Shown here piece by piece: positions 23,101 to 34,591 of a DNA stretch of 64,000 nt. The stretch's first letter is position 1; each line of letters begins with the position of its first letter. Origin of the DNA: Mytilinidion resinicola (lineage: Eukaryota > Ascomycota > Dothideomycetes > Mytilinidiales > Mytilinidiaceae); contig NW_022985447.1 of assembly GCF_010093595.1 (NCBI RefSeq), positions 349,218-413,217 of the forward strand, written 5' to 3'. The notes below the pieces were generated by a model. The model searched no databases. It had not been told where the DNA came from and saw nothing but the letters and a program-made list of their open reading frames with translations. A program made the translations under genes and the position numbers.

Positions 23101-23803
23101 TATATAGCAATAGAACAGACGGCTGGCAGTGCCCAGCACACCTAGGAAAAAAGAAGAATACCCGACAGTCCCTAAGGCAGAAGGCAAGCCTTCCTGCTCG
23201 GCACGCTCTTATTCTTTCTGCTTAGCCTCCTTTTAATTATCTTCCTTAAGCTCTTCTAGAGTCTTAAAACCGCGATATATTATCTCCTTACCACGCTTAC
23301 GCAACAGCTCCTTTTAAGAATCCAGATAATCTAGCTTTGCTATAGCCGCTTTTAGGGTTATATAAGTCTCCGACTCCTCGCAATAAAGTTTATCCTTCTT
23401 ACGGGCCAGCTTCTGCCCTAGAAAAGTTAGCCAGGACACAGTTATAAACAATAATAGATTATAATAGCTTATAGGCAGCTGCTAAAATGCCAGCAATATT
23501 ACAGTTCGATTGTTGCGCCCGAACGCAGGCGGTATAATAATCTAAGTTAGATATAGAAACTATATATAATAAACCCTAAGACTTACACTAGGAATAAGGT
23601 ATAACTTTTAAACCAGACGCGTTAATACAATTAGTAAGCATAAAATAGCTTTTTTATTTCTTAGCTTTTAAGGCGTTAGATATTATAAAGGAAAAAACAG
23701 AGTAGCATAATAATAGCCTAACAGATAGGGTATCGCCAGCTACTTATCCGAGACCCTACTATAGAAATACTTTCGGGCCGAAAGCCTTAGAAGGGGGAGC
23801 AAG
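17175..23803 (+). pseudogene. Gypsy-1 gag-pol, degenerate
   Basis: Landmarks: a gag zinc knuckle CLLCGKQGHFTSKC at 18154-18195; RT around 20140-20800 with TGYSIIFILKVNSKLRLYID and the active-site strand now VVYLNNILIY (two Asp changed to Asn, as G-to-A would do). RNase H lies around 21060-21500, and integrase around 21770-22450 (LHGH, FYFPRLRKLTEKI, NSISTEL). A chromodomain lies around 22840-23010 (KYKVK.ILDS, EYLIKWKKYGTSENI.EP). All frames carry many TAA/TAG and essentially no TGA. No product is possible. Confidence 0.9.
23160..23480 (-). pseudogene. antisense coiled-coil ORF relic in Gypsy-1 3' region
   Basis: On the minus strand, between integrase and 3' LTR, a frame reads LARKKDKLYCEESETYITLK, then AAIAKLDYLDS, ELLRKRGKEIIYRGFKTLEE and RAEQEGLPSA. 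It is interrupted by a few TAA/TAG. Heptad-like and charged, it resembles the antisense ORF reported in some fungal chromoviruses. The same frame occurs in Gypsy-2 near 30970-31290. Confidence 0.55.
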
Positions 23804-24341
23804 TATTACAACCTATAATATAAACAACCTAAGCGCAGAGGCACTTATAGAAATAAGTAAGCAGATAAAACTAATTACGCAGAACTAGGTTACGGGACTA
23901 AAAAGGTTATATATAGGATGTATAGGGATCCTGGATTCCCCTATAGACTGCTAGTAAATAGGAATAATCTAAGAATAGGATATTATAAGGACAGGGTTAC
24001 GTAATAGCTTAAGAGGCTTAAGGGAGCAAGCCAGGCGAGCGCTTAAGGGGCTTAAGGCTGTAAGCTAAGAGAGCAGCTTAAGAGGCTTAAGGCTGCGAGC
24101 TATATAAGTAAGAGGTTTTTTAGAACAGAGCTTTTATATAAAGGGACGCTCCTTTGCATAGATAGGAACTTTATATTTAACTTAAAACTTTAATACTACC
24201 TATTAGAAGTAATAACCCCGTTTTAAATCTTAATTAATTATTGCCTTACCTTTTAAAGACTATTACACCCCGACAACGACTTGCCTATACCCTACCTTAG
24301 TGTGTAACACTTAGAAGGTATAGAAAAGACGACCCGTTATA
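23804..24341 (+). repeat. Gypsy-1 3' LTR
   Basis: 538 bp, strongly RIP-mutated relative to the 5' LTR (for example GGTTATATATAGG where the 5' LTR has GGTCACGTGTAGG). Confidence 0.92.
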
Positions 24342-24451
24342 ATATTATCTAGAATAGAAATAAAGAGTAGATTATAGTAGTAGCAGCTATCTACGCAGAC
24401 TATATAGCACTTTTTCTAATACTTATCTATTAAGCTATAATAAATAATATC

Positions 24452-24989
24452 TATTATAACCCGCAATATAAACAACCTAAGCGCAGAGGCACTTATAGAG
24501 ATAAGTAAGCAGATAAAACTAATTATGCAGAACTAGGTTACAGGACTAAAAGGGTTATATATAGGACGCATAGGGATCCTAGATTCCTCTATAAACTGCT
24601 AGTAGATAGGAATAATCTAAAAATAGGATATTATAAAAATAGGGCCACGTAATAGCTTAAAAAGCTTAAGAAAGTAAGTAAGGTAAGCGCTTAAAGGGCT
24701 TAAGGCTATAAGCTAAAAGAGCAGCTTAAAAGGCTTAAAACTGCGAGCTATATAAGTAAAAGGTTTCTTAGGACGGAGCTTTTATATAAAGGAACGCTTC
24801 TTTATATAAATAAAAACCTTATGTTTAACTTAAGACTTTAATACTACCTATTAAAAGTAATAACCCCGTCTTATACCTTAATTAATTATTGCCTTACTTT
24901 TTAAAAACTATTGCACCCCGATAATAACTTGCCTATACCCTGCCTTAGTATATAACACTTAAAAGGTATAGAAAAAACAACCTATTATA
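24452..24989 (+). repeat. Gypsy-2 5' LTR
   Basis: Begins TATTATAACCCGCAATATAA and ends CAACCTATTATA. Carries the 35-bp segment missing from the Gypsy-1 5' LTR. Confidence 0.92.
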
Positions 24990-27900
24990 CTTTAAACACC
25001 GCTATATTAAAAAAGTTATATATAAACAATTAATTAGGATAGCCCTACTAACCCCTTCGGGTAGCATAACTGCTAAACTAACTCTAATAATACCCGAGGT
25101 AGCAATATATATACAGGTATTGCTTACACAACTATAAGTACTAGAAGAAGCTAGTAATACTAAGAATAAGGAGATTGCGGCCCTATAGGGAAATCTCTAG
25201 ACCGTTTAAGAAAAGCTTATTACTAGTAGAACGGTTAGCTATAGAGGCTATAAAATAAATAAACCCGAAGAGTTTACTAGGAAAAAAAGAGCTTTGCAAG
25301 CGTTTATAACGCAGATAAGGCTATACCTGCGCACGAACTAAAGCAACCTTAAATTTAAATCGGATAAGGTCTATATAGTAGCCACCTTTTTAAAGAAAGA
25401 AGTATTTAACTAGTTTAACCCGATGCTTATAAATTAGCTTAGCAACGCCGACGCAGATAATCGGAAACTAGAAACCAATATTATATTTAGCAATTATAGA
25501 TACTTCGAGTTAGCACTGCAAGTAACCTTTAGAAACACTAATAAAGAATAGACAGTAGAATAGAAAATAGCAGTTCTAAAGCAGAAGAGCTTAACTAGCT
25601 GCTATACTTTAGAATTTATATAAATCGCGTCTAAGCTATTATAGAAAGATAAAGCTCTGCAAGCATAATACTATAAAGGTCTTAAAAAAGACGTTAAAGA
25701 TAAAATTATATAAGGCGAAAGGCCTCTAATACTCTATAAACTTAAGGAAATAGCAATATAAATTAATAGTTGGCAGTATAAACAATAACTAGAACAGGCA
25801 GATAAAAGAAGACTTTATTCCTACACCTAACTAGCTAGACTAAAACTAAGAGTAACTAACTGCGACTACGGAGATTGTATAGAAATTAATATCGCAAAAT
25901 AACGTAATAACTAGAAGGGTAGACTAATTACCAATAAAAAAAGGTAAAATAGAAAGCGCAATAGCGCATGCCTATTATACGGAGAATAAGAACACTTTGC
26001 AAATAAGTACTCCAGGAACACCTAAACAGCAGCAGTTATAGTAAAGCTAAATATAAACCGCTACAATTCTATATTATAGACCGCGTGCTATAATAATAAC
26101 TGCTTTACCTATTAATTAGATAAGCAGGCAACGGGGTACTATCTAATATAAAAAACAAAGGGATATACTATTGCTATAATAAGGAATAAAAAGTATAATA
26201 GCAACCCTATAGATAACTACTACGCCGACGTAGAAGTTAAGAGTATAGAAATTAACTACCTATTAAAAACAGATAAGGCGTTCTAGATAATTAAACCGCA
26301 ATTAGAACTCTAAATAAATATACCCGAGCTATAAACCAATAGTAAAACTAAGTTACTAAATATAAAAGCACAGGTTAATAGAGTTGTAGCCACGTATAAA
26401 TAAAGCGCAAGAGAAATTCTTACACGCCTTAATAAAAAATAAAAAGTGTAAGAGGCCGAAAACGCTATAGCAGGCGCAGAGCTAAGAGCACTAGCTAGTT
26501 ACTAATTCCTAAGAGCTATAGGAAAAGTTATAGAATAGCTCGCCAGAGAAGAAGAAGTAAAAATAGCCGCAGCTGCAGGAATATTAATAACTGCAACTAT
26601 TAGCGCAGGAACCCGCACAGGATTAAATATATTAAAGGGCCTAAGCCGTAATATTTAGTAAGAACTAGATAATAAATTACCTATTAAAAATAGTAAAGAG
26701 TACTATAATAGTAATAAAGATTGTAAACTAGAAAAATAGTTTAGTAATAAAGAATTTAGTATTAGACTAGAGCAAGAACCGCTAGAGCTATATAGAAGAT
26801 AAACTAAAATTAAAATTTATAGAGCTTTACACCCTATTAGTAAAATAGGTGTCTATAATAAGAAAGATAAACGGCTAGATAGAAACCACCTACTTTATAG
26901 ACAGATATTTTAGGTATTATATATTAAAGATAAATACAATAAGTATATAATATATAAAAAATATTAAGAATAGTACCTATATTAGATAAGATATTATATT
27001 ATTACGTAACTAGTACTATTTAAGGAAACAGAGCACTATATTATAGGTAAGAAAAACAAACTTATAGAAGTAGCTACTATAGTTCTAGACCCTTAGTACC
27101 TAATAGAATATAGAAAAGGTAAAAACTAGTAAATATACTACTAGGACTTATATCTAGTATATTATAAAACAAAACACGCGAACTATTAGCTATAAAAACA
27201 GCTAAAAAATAAGCAGGCGCTTAAGTAATAGAACAGCTAAAGCAGCTAAAAATAAGGTCCTATAGAGCAGCCACGGACAAAAAAACGCAAACTGCGACCA
27301 TTGCTACTCTAGTGGGAAAAGCCTATATTACAGAAAAAAAAAGGAACCCGGTAATATAGCCTAACTCTATTCCTATTTAGAACTATAGACACGTAATCCT
27401 ATTAGTTAAAATTAGTAGAAACCCGGTAAGAGTACTGCTAAATAGCGGCGTGCAGGGAAATTTTATATTCTATAACTTTATTAGAAGAAACTAGATTTCT
27501 TAGTAATAGAAAAACAGACCTTATAGACTATATATAGTAGATAGCACACCTATATAATATAGCAATAGGCAGGTAACTATAAAAACTCGACCAGGTGTTA
27601 TATAGATTAAAAAATATAAAGAAACTATTAGTATAGATATAATAGATATAGCAAGATATAATATAATTTTAGGTATACTATAGCTAAAGCAGTATAACCC
27701 TTAAGTTAATTAGAAGTCTAGTAAAGTAAGGATTTAATCGGAAAGCGGACTAAAGGGCACCCCGCGCTAGGATAAGCCTAAGTAAAAACAAAATATTAAT
27801 ATAGATACCTTAAGAGGCAAGAAAGCCTAAGAAAAAAATAGGGCAGCGAGCTAACAGTAGCCTAGACCCCTAAGCAGCCGGCAGCTAGCCAAGGCAGTAA

Positions 27901-30900
27901 AAGTACTAAACGTACTAGAAAAATACAATAAATTTAAAGAAATCTTTATAAAGAAGGTTTAGAATATATTACTAAAGCACTAACCTTAGGATTACTATAT
28001 TCCCCTAGTACTAGGCGAACAACCGCAGTTTAGACTAATCTACTTACTAGCCTAGAGCAAGCTAAAAGTGCTAGAAAAATACCTGGAAAAGAACCTAAAG
28101 CAAGGATTTATTAGACTATTAGAATTGCCCGCAGGTTACCCTATAATATTTATCCTAAAACTAAATAGTAAGCTACGCCTTTATATAAACTATAGATAAC
28201 TAAACAAGATTATAATTAAAAACTGCTATCTATTACCTTTAATCTCTAAACTTAAAGACTAACTATATAAGGCTAAGTACTTTATAAAAATAAACCTATG
28301 CAAAGGGTACTATTTAATTAGAATAAGAGAAGAAAAAAAGTAGAAGACAGCTTTTAAAACTTAATATAGATACTTTAAGTATATAGTAATACTATTTAGG
28401 CTTACTAACACGCCAGTAATATTTTAAGTAGTAGTTAACTTAGTACTAAGGGGCTACTTAAACCGGTTTACAGTAGTATACCTTAATAATATCCTTATAT
28501 ACTTAGAAACGCTAAGCGAACACAAAATATATATATAAAAGGTACTTAAAAGACTTAAAAAATACAACCTTATAGTAAACCTAGATAAGTGCAAGTTCTA
28601 TAGGCAGAGAGTTAGATTCCTAGAATACGTTATTAGTCCAGAATAGATTAAAATAGAAGAAGGCAAGGTGTCCTCTATTTAAAAATAGCTAGAACCCGCA
28701 AATTTAAAGGAACTATAGTTATTCCTAGGGTTAGCTAATTACTACAGGCAGTTTATTAAGGGCTACTCGAAAATTACGGAGCTACTTACAGAACTTACTA
28801 GAAAAAATATTAAGTATAAATAGACCTTAAAAGCGTAGAGCGTATTTAATAAACTAAAGGCACAGTTTACTTTAAAACTAGTATTAGCAATCTTTAATCT
28901 ATAGAAACTAGTTACTATTAAGAGTAATATATTAAACAAAATATTAAAAGCAATACTTAACTAATTAGATAAATAAGGGAAATTGCATTCTATAGCGTTC
29001 TACTTACGGAAGCTAAGCCTAGCTAAGCTAAACTATAATATCTATAATAAGAAACTGCTAGCTATAGTAGAAGTATTTAGTTAGTAGAGAGTTTACCTTA
29101 AAAAAGCAGTATATATAATATAGGTATATATAGACTATAAAAATCTAATATACTTTACTATAACTAAGAAGTTAAATAGAAGATAAGTAAAATAGTTAAA
29201 AAAACTAGGAACCTTTAATTTTAGGATTATATACCGAAAGGGATCTAAAAACACTTATATAGACGCACTTAGCCGAAGGCCGGACTATATAGAAGGAGCC
29301 GGAAAGACCAGGTAATCTATACTTAGGAAGAGAAGTCTAGAAACCCTTAAATTTAACTATATATAAGTAGTAGCTGCTTATAGGTCTAAGGATAATAAGT
29401 AGTATAAATAAATTAAGGCAGCCCAAAAACTAGATTAAGAAAGCCGGGATTTAGCAGGTTATAACTGGCAAAGTTTGCGCCCAGAACCTATAAACTAAGA
29501 ACACGGAGAAATCCAGGACAGTATTATTACCCTATAGGATAAGATATTTATACCTAAAACCTTATAAGAAGAGCTTATTAAAGAATTCTATAGTATACTA
29601 GTGCATAGGTACTAGGAAGTGGAAAAAACACAGGAAAAAATTGCAAGAACATTCTATTTCCCCGGACTCCGGAAACTAACAGAGAAAATTATATATAAAT
29701 ATAAGTGTATAAAAAATAAGTCGGTATAACACGCACTATATAGACTAATAAAAAGTTCCTCTATACCGGAAAAGGTATAGAAATCTATTATATAGGACTT
29801 TATAGTTAAGCTACTATAGTTTATTAAACCTATAACAGGTATAAAGTACAACGTAATATTAGTAGTTACGGACTGACTAACTAAATATATATACTTTATC
29901 CCTTATTAAAAAGTATTAATAGCAGAGGATCTAGCCTACGCGTTTTTAAAATATATTATTAGCAACTATAGGCTACCCTAGGAGATAATTTCAGACTAAA
30001 ATAAGCTCTTTATATTAAAATTCTAGCAGACCTTTACTGTATAACTAGGAATAAAGTATAAGCTTTCTATAGTGTTTTACCCTTAAACGGACGGGTAAAT
30101 AGAAAGGCTTAATTAGACTTTAGAATAGTACCTACAATGCTATATTAATTACAGGCAGGATAATTAGGTATTACTACTACTAATAGCCTAGTTTGCCTAT
30201 AATAGTGTATTTACAGAGATAATAAAGGTATTACCCTTCTTTATAAACTATAGTTTTAATTTAGAGGCGTATTAAAAACCCTAACTTAATAGTATAAGGG
30301 CCTAAAGGGCACTGCTATTAGTTAAAAATATTAAAGAGCTATAGAGACAGCTTTTAATAAATATCTAATTCCTAACACTAAGGTTAGTAAGATATTATAA
30401 TTAATACTAGAGTGTTGCACCAACCTTTAAAAAAAGAGATAGAGTCTACCTACTCTATAAAAATATTAAGATAAAATAACTAAGTATAAAGTTAAACTAT
30501 ATTAAAATTAGACTATTTAAAATATAGAACGTTATTAGCCTAGTAAACTATAAGCTTAGGCTACCTAATAGGATAAAAATACACCCGGTCTTCCACGTAT
30601 TGCTACTAGAACCCGTACTACCTAATACTAAGCTAGAGAAAGATATTAAGGTTAATAATAATAATAAATATAAGGTTAAGTAAATCCTAGACTTCTAATA
30701 GCATAGTTAGTAAAAGAAGTACCTAATTAAGTAGAAAGAATACAGCATTTCTAAAAATATATAGGAACCGGTTAAAAGTTTAGTAAACTGTTAGAAACTC
30801 CTGCAGCAGTTTTACTGCTAGAATTCGGAGTAGCCTAGAAAAATAGCAACAGCGCACTATTTAACTAGAAAGGATTAAAGGAATCTAAGAACAGATTATA

Positions 30901-31621
30901 ACTATTATATAATTAGAATACACGGCTTTAAAGAAAATAACTAGAAGTGCCCGGTACACCTAAAAAGAAAGAAGAGTACCCAACAGTTCCTAAGGCAGAA
31001 GGCAAGCCTTCCTGCTTAGCACGCTCTTATTCTTTCTACTTAGCCTTTTTCTAATTATCTTTTTTAAGCTTTTCTAGAGTCTTAAAACTATAATATATTA
31101 TCTCCTTACTACGCTTGCGCAGTAACCCTTTTTAAAAATCCAGGTAATTAAGTTTTGCTATAGCCGCCTTTAAGGTTGTATAAGTCTCTAACTCCTTATA
31201 ATAAAGTTTATCCTCTTCGCGGGCTAGTTTCTGCTCTAGAAAGGTTAGCCGGAATATAGTTATAAGTAATAGCAGATTATAATAGCTTATAGGCAGCTGC
31301 TAAAATACTAGTAATATTATAGTTTAATTATTGCGCCCGAATACAGGCGGTATAATAATCTAAGTTAGATATAGAAACTATATATAATAAACCCCGAGAC
31401 TTGCACTAGGAATAAGGTATAACTTTTAAACTAGACGCGTTAATATAATTAGCAAGTATAAAACAGCTTTTTTATTTCTTAGCTTTTAAGGTATTAGATA
31501 TTATAAAAGAAGAAACAGAGTGGCATAATAACAGCCTAATAGATAGGGCATCGCCAGCTACTTATCTAAAACCCCACCACGGAAATACTTTTAGGCCGAA
31601 AGCCTTAGAAAAGGGAGCGAG
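24990..31621 (+). pseudogene. Gypsy-2 gag-pol, degenerate
   Basis: Collinear with Gypsy-1: gag from about 25010, RT about 27960-28620, RNase H about 28880-29320, integrase about 29590-30270, chromodomain about 30650-30830, and an antisense ORF relic about 30970-31290. Dense TAA/TAG in every frame. It is best read by alignment to element 1 rather than by ORF. Confidence 0.88.
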
Positions 31622-32159
31622 TATTATAACCCGTAATATAAACAACCCGAGTACAGAGGCACTTATAGAAATAAATAAGCAGATAAAACTAATTACGCAG
31701 AACTAGGTTATAGAACTAAGAGGGTTATATATAGAATATATAGAGATCCTGGATTCCCCTATAGACTGCTAGTAGATAGGAATAATTTAAAAATAGGATA
31801 TTATAAGAACAGGGCTATATAATAGCTTAAAGGGCTTAAAAAAGTAAGCAAAGCGAGCGCTTAAGGGGCTTAAGGCTATAAGCTAAGAGAGCAGCTTAAA
31901 AAGTTTAAAACTGCGAGCTATATAAGTAAGAGGTTTCTTAAAACAGAGCTTTTATATAAAGGAACGCTTCTTTATATAAATAGAAACCTTATATTTAACT
32001 TAAGACTTTAATACTACCTATTAAAAGTAATAACCCTGTCTTATACCTTAATTAATTATTACCTTACTTTTTAAAGACTATTACACCCCGATAACAACTT
32101 ACCTATACCTTGCCTTAGTATATAACACTTAGAAGGTATAGAAAAAACAACCTATTATA
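31622..32159 (+). repeat. Gypsy-2 3' LTR
   Basis: 538 bp, flanked on the right by ATATC and then by pogo transposase sequence. Confidence 0.92.
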
Positions 32160-33670
32160 ATATCCAGGATATATAGCTAGAGGATTTTAATCCTAATAAA
32201 TATAGCTGCTTTTTTATATTAACACCTTCTAGATAGACTAATAATAACCTTAGCCTTTAGTAGTTAAAAATCTTTAATAGAGAGATAAAGGAAAAGGCTA
32301 AAAAAAATTAAAGGCTTTTTATTATTAATAGGCACAGTTTTTATATAAATATAAAGTTTATTAAGTACTATTATAAAAATAAGATTTTCCTGGCTATTTA
32401 TTCTTCTTATTTAACTTACCGGCTTCAGCCTCTAGATATTTTTTTCTTTTTTTTTTTTGCTATTTACTACTTAACTAAATTAAACCGGTTTATTTTAAAT
32501 TCTAAAAAATTCTTACGCTTTATAAAAAGGGACCTTTTTAGGATATTTTAGATAGTATAGAAGAAGGCTATAATACTAAATAATATAGCTAGTAGGTGGA
32601 AAAGGACTAGTATACACCCCTAGGATCCTAATATAGTATTAGACTAATTTAATATTAAAAAGAAAAAATATAAAAAAAGACTATTCTTTAGCAACTCTAT
32701 AAACTTAATTCTTACAGCTAGTAATTAGAAGAAAATAGAAACCCGGCTAAAAAAGGTGGTAAAGAATATAGTTTAATCTAAGACTAATAGATAAGTAAGG
32801 GCTCTTACCCGGGATATTTATAAGCTTATAGCAACTAATTTACTTTTTTAAAGCTATATTTAAGGCTACCAGGAAGTGTTTAAAATAGAATAGAGGAAGA
32901 GGAAGAGGCAGAAGAATCTTTTTTAGATTTTAGCCTCTAATAATAGTGGTAGAGCTATTGTCTATTTACCTAATAAGGTGCGGCAGGCACGTAAGCTCCA
33001 CCAAGAGAAGGAGGATGCTAAGGAAGCTGATATTGCTCGCAAGGCAGAGGATAAGGTGCGCAGGCAGCTAGCAAAGGATGACAAGCAAAGAATTAAGGAA
33101 ATGACGAAGGCTAGCAAAGCTACTAAGAAAAAGCATCAGCTAGATGCTGAGGGCGAGAAGAAGCGCGCTGCAGATGATGCTTGTTATGCACGTGAGTTCA
33201 ACAAGCAGCTCAAAGAGGAGAGCAAGTTGATGCAGCAGAAGCAGAAGGCTAAGACGGTTGTATTCACTATTCCTGAGGAGCCTTCTGCTGAGCAGGAGTG
33301 TGAGGGGGAGGATGGGGTTGTGAAGGCGACCTCTGGCCGGCCTCAGCGAATGCGCAACCCCCCTAAATGGCACGACGACTCCGTGGTGGTTATAGAATGA
33401 AAGTGAAACACCAAAAGCCTCTTGTATTTCAATTTAGTAGAAATCCATTCATATTTAATTGAGTTGTGAGGTTTTAAAGTTGGTGGTGATGCGTGATCAA
33501 AGCGTGCACGAGCCCGTAGCGTGCACGAGCCCGTGATGACTTCTAAGTATAGAATAGAAGTTCTATTCTAGAAGTGCCTACGTGCCTACAAGCATGCCAA
33601 ACCTGTCAAAACCTCACCATATTACGGCTCTTTTGCATCGAGCCTGGCCCCCTAGCATCGCCGCCTACAC

Positions 33671-34366
33671 CTACTCTTCACCCTGATCAATATACCCTTC
33701 GATTTCCTTATTATACGCTGTAAGCTGACATAGAAGCTCCTCTCGGCTAAGCCTCTGTGCTTGAGGATGAGGCTGAGGCTGAGGTATAGGCTGAGGCGTA
33801 GGCTGAGCGCTATCTTGCCTCTGAGCTTGTGCCTTTTTCCGTGGTACCTTATCCTTTGCACCAGGCGGCCGACCGCGCTTCTTAGCTGCAGGTGCAGCTG
33901 TAGGTGTAGCCGTAGGCGCTGCTGTATGCGCTGCCGTATGCGCTGCTGTATGCGCTGCTGTATGCGCTGCTGTATGCGCTGCTGCCGTATGCGCTGCCGT
34001 ATGCGCTGCCGTATGCGCTGCCGTAGGTGCTGCCGTAGGCTCAAGAAGGGCCGGATCAATTTGAGAAATATTAATACTAGTCCTAGCGAGTGTAGCCGTT
34101 GACAGAGGGGCATTCTAAGCGACAGGGATAGCCGGATTTAGCTGTAAAGAAGCGGGCAGGTGTCGTAGAGCTGTGCCTTGTTGTCCGTCCTGTTTACCTC
34201 TACGTTAAGCTGCTAAACCTATACCTATAGCAACCTTAAACCGTAATGTATTTCTCTAGGTATTGTTGTACATATAGTGGCCTCTCTTCTTAGCAGGAGG
34301 GCGGCCTTGTTAATGCTTAACAATAGCAGGATTAAGTACATCTTTAAATAGTCCAAAAGGAACTGC
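33671..34366 (-). pseudogene. degenerate AT-hook ORF with coding minisatellite, possibly the C-terminus of a MULE-type transposase
   Basis: Reading minus from 34366, one frame gives VPFGLFKDVLNPAIVKH, then a basic patch (QGRPPAKKRGH), SLQLNPAIPVA and TSINISQIDPALLEP. A long A-A-[HP]-T repeat follows, then a second AT-hook-like patch KKRGRPPGAKDK, a PQ-rich stretch and LSREELLCQLTAYNKEIEG, with natural stop TAG 33673-33671. Four in-frame TAA/TAG interrupt it, each explicable as C-to-T or G-to-A. GRP patches near the C-terminus are common in fungal Mutator-like transposases. The catalytic part is not found, so the family call is weak. Confidence 0.45.
33897..34040. repeat. 12-bp minisatellite (TATGCGCTGCYG)n
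   Basis: About ten copies of GCTGYYGTATGC-type 12-mers with one 3-bp insertion. On the minus strand in the frame of the AT-hook ORF they encode (A-A-H-T)n. Flanking copies drift to GTAGGTGCTGCC (A-A-P-T). Confidence 0.85.
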
Positions 34367-34591
34367 TGTTACGACACTACGCCAGGCTGCCCGCAGGCCA
34401 GCCCAAAAGAACAGAACGACTGCGCTTTAATTGGAAGCGCAGGCGAATTATAGGCTTCTATAGCCTTCCGGTGCGCACGCCGTAGGCGTGGCCGGAGCCT
34501 CGGGCCATGCAGGCCCTGAAGCGCACGTGATCAGACGTCACCTGATCTATAGCACGTGATTGTGATCGTGCTCGTGCTAGGGGACGTAACA
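34367..34591. mobile_element. 225-bp solo-LTR-like insertion
   Basis: Begins TGTTACGACACTACG and ends GGGGACGTAACA, giving 7-bp inverted TG..CA termini. It is GC-rich and unmutated between AT-rich, RIP-damaged flanks. No clear target duplication (flanks AACTGC and ATTAT), so it may be one LTR of a broken element or a chance match. Confidence 0.35.

Larger units (their letters stand above)
16672..24341 (+). mobile_element. chromoviral Ty3/Gypsy retrotransposon 1 (RIP-inactivated)
   Basis: 7670 bp with LTRs at 16672-17174 and 23804-24341, and target duplication ATATT (16667-16671, 24342-24346). LTR ends read TA..TA, best explained as RIP-converted TG..CA. A purine tract (GAAGGGGGAGCAAG) directly precedes the 3' LTR. 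The internal region reads gag, protease, RT/RNase H, integrase and a chromodomain in one direction, with dozens of TAA/TAG. Sibling of the element at 24452. Confidence 0.95.
24452..32159 (+). mobile_element. chromoviral Ty3/Gypsy retrotransposon 2 (RIP-inactivated)
   Basis: 7708 bp, LTRs 24452-24989 and 31622-32159 (both 538 bp), target duplication ATATC (24447-24451, 32160-32164). Same family, order and orientation as element 1, inserted 105 bp of host sequence to its right. It is more heavily mutated: the knuckle cysteines at about 25970-26010 are partly lost. A purine tract AAAAGGGAGCGAG precedes the 3' LTR. Confidence 0.95.
16120..33400 (+). pseudogene. pogo-type transposase, RIP-damaged and split in three
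   Basis: The first 78 codons (16120-16353) are clean. They encode an N-terminal HTH_psq/CENP-B-like domain (IKAMADKHGVDRSTLSKRFR). The first stop is TAA at 16354-16356. The frame continues with stops to 16671, reappears at 24347-24451 (catalytic core between the Gypsy elements), and resumes at 32165. There FILTPS and YRLQPLDIF correspond to the end of the DDE domain. It ends in a clean Lys/Glu/Ala-rich coiled coil (32978-33400; RKAEDKVRRQLAKDDKQRIK) typical of fungal pogo C-termini. Not functional. Confidence 0.85.
16008..33543 (+). mobile_element. Fot1/pogo-type DNA transposon carrying two nested Gypsy elements
   Basis: The left inverted repeat begins GAAGTCATCACGGGCTCGTG and contains ACGGGCTCGTGCACGCT twice. 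The right end (33500-33543) is its reverse complement over about 44 bp. TA flanks both ends (16006-16007, 33544-33545). Removing the two Gypsy insertions and one copy of each target duplication leaves about 2.15 kb, normal for this superfamily. Both tips are GC-normal; the interior is saturated with C-to-T and G-to-A changes. Confidence 0.9.

Noticed and set aside
33761..34102. Plus-strand Cys/Arg-repeat ORF
   Set aside because: Shadow of the same minisatellite on the other strand.
33652..34113. Minus-strand ORF rich in QRIRQ repeats
   Set aside because: It is an out-of-frame reading of the 12-bp minisatellite; the frame ending at 33671 shows AT-hook patches instead.
34367..34591. Confident solo LTR
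   Set aside because: Good TG..CA ends but no target duplication, so kept only as a low-confidence feature.
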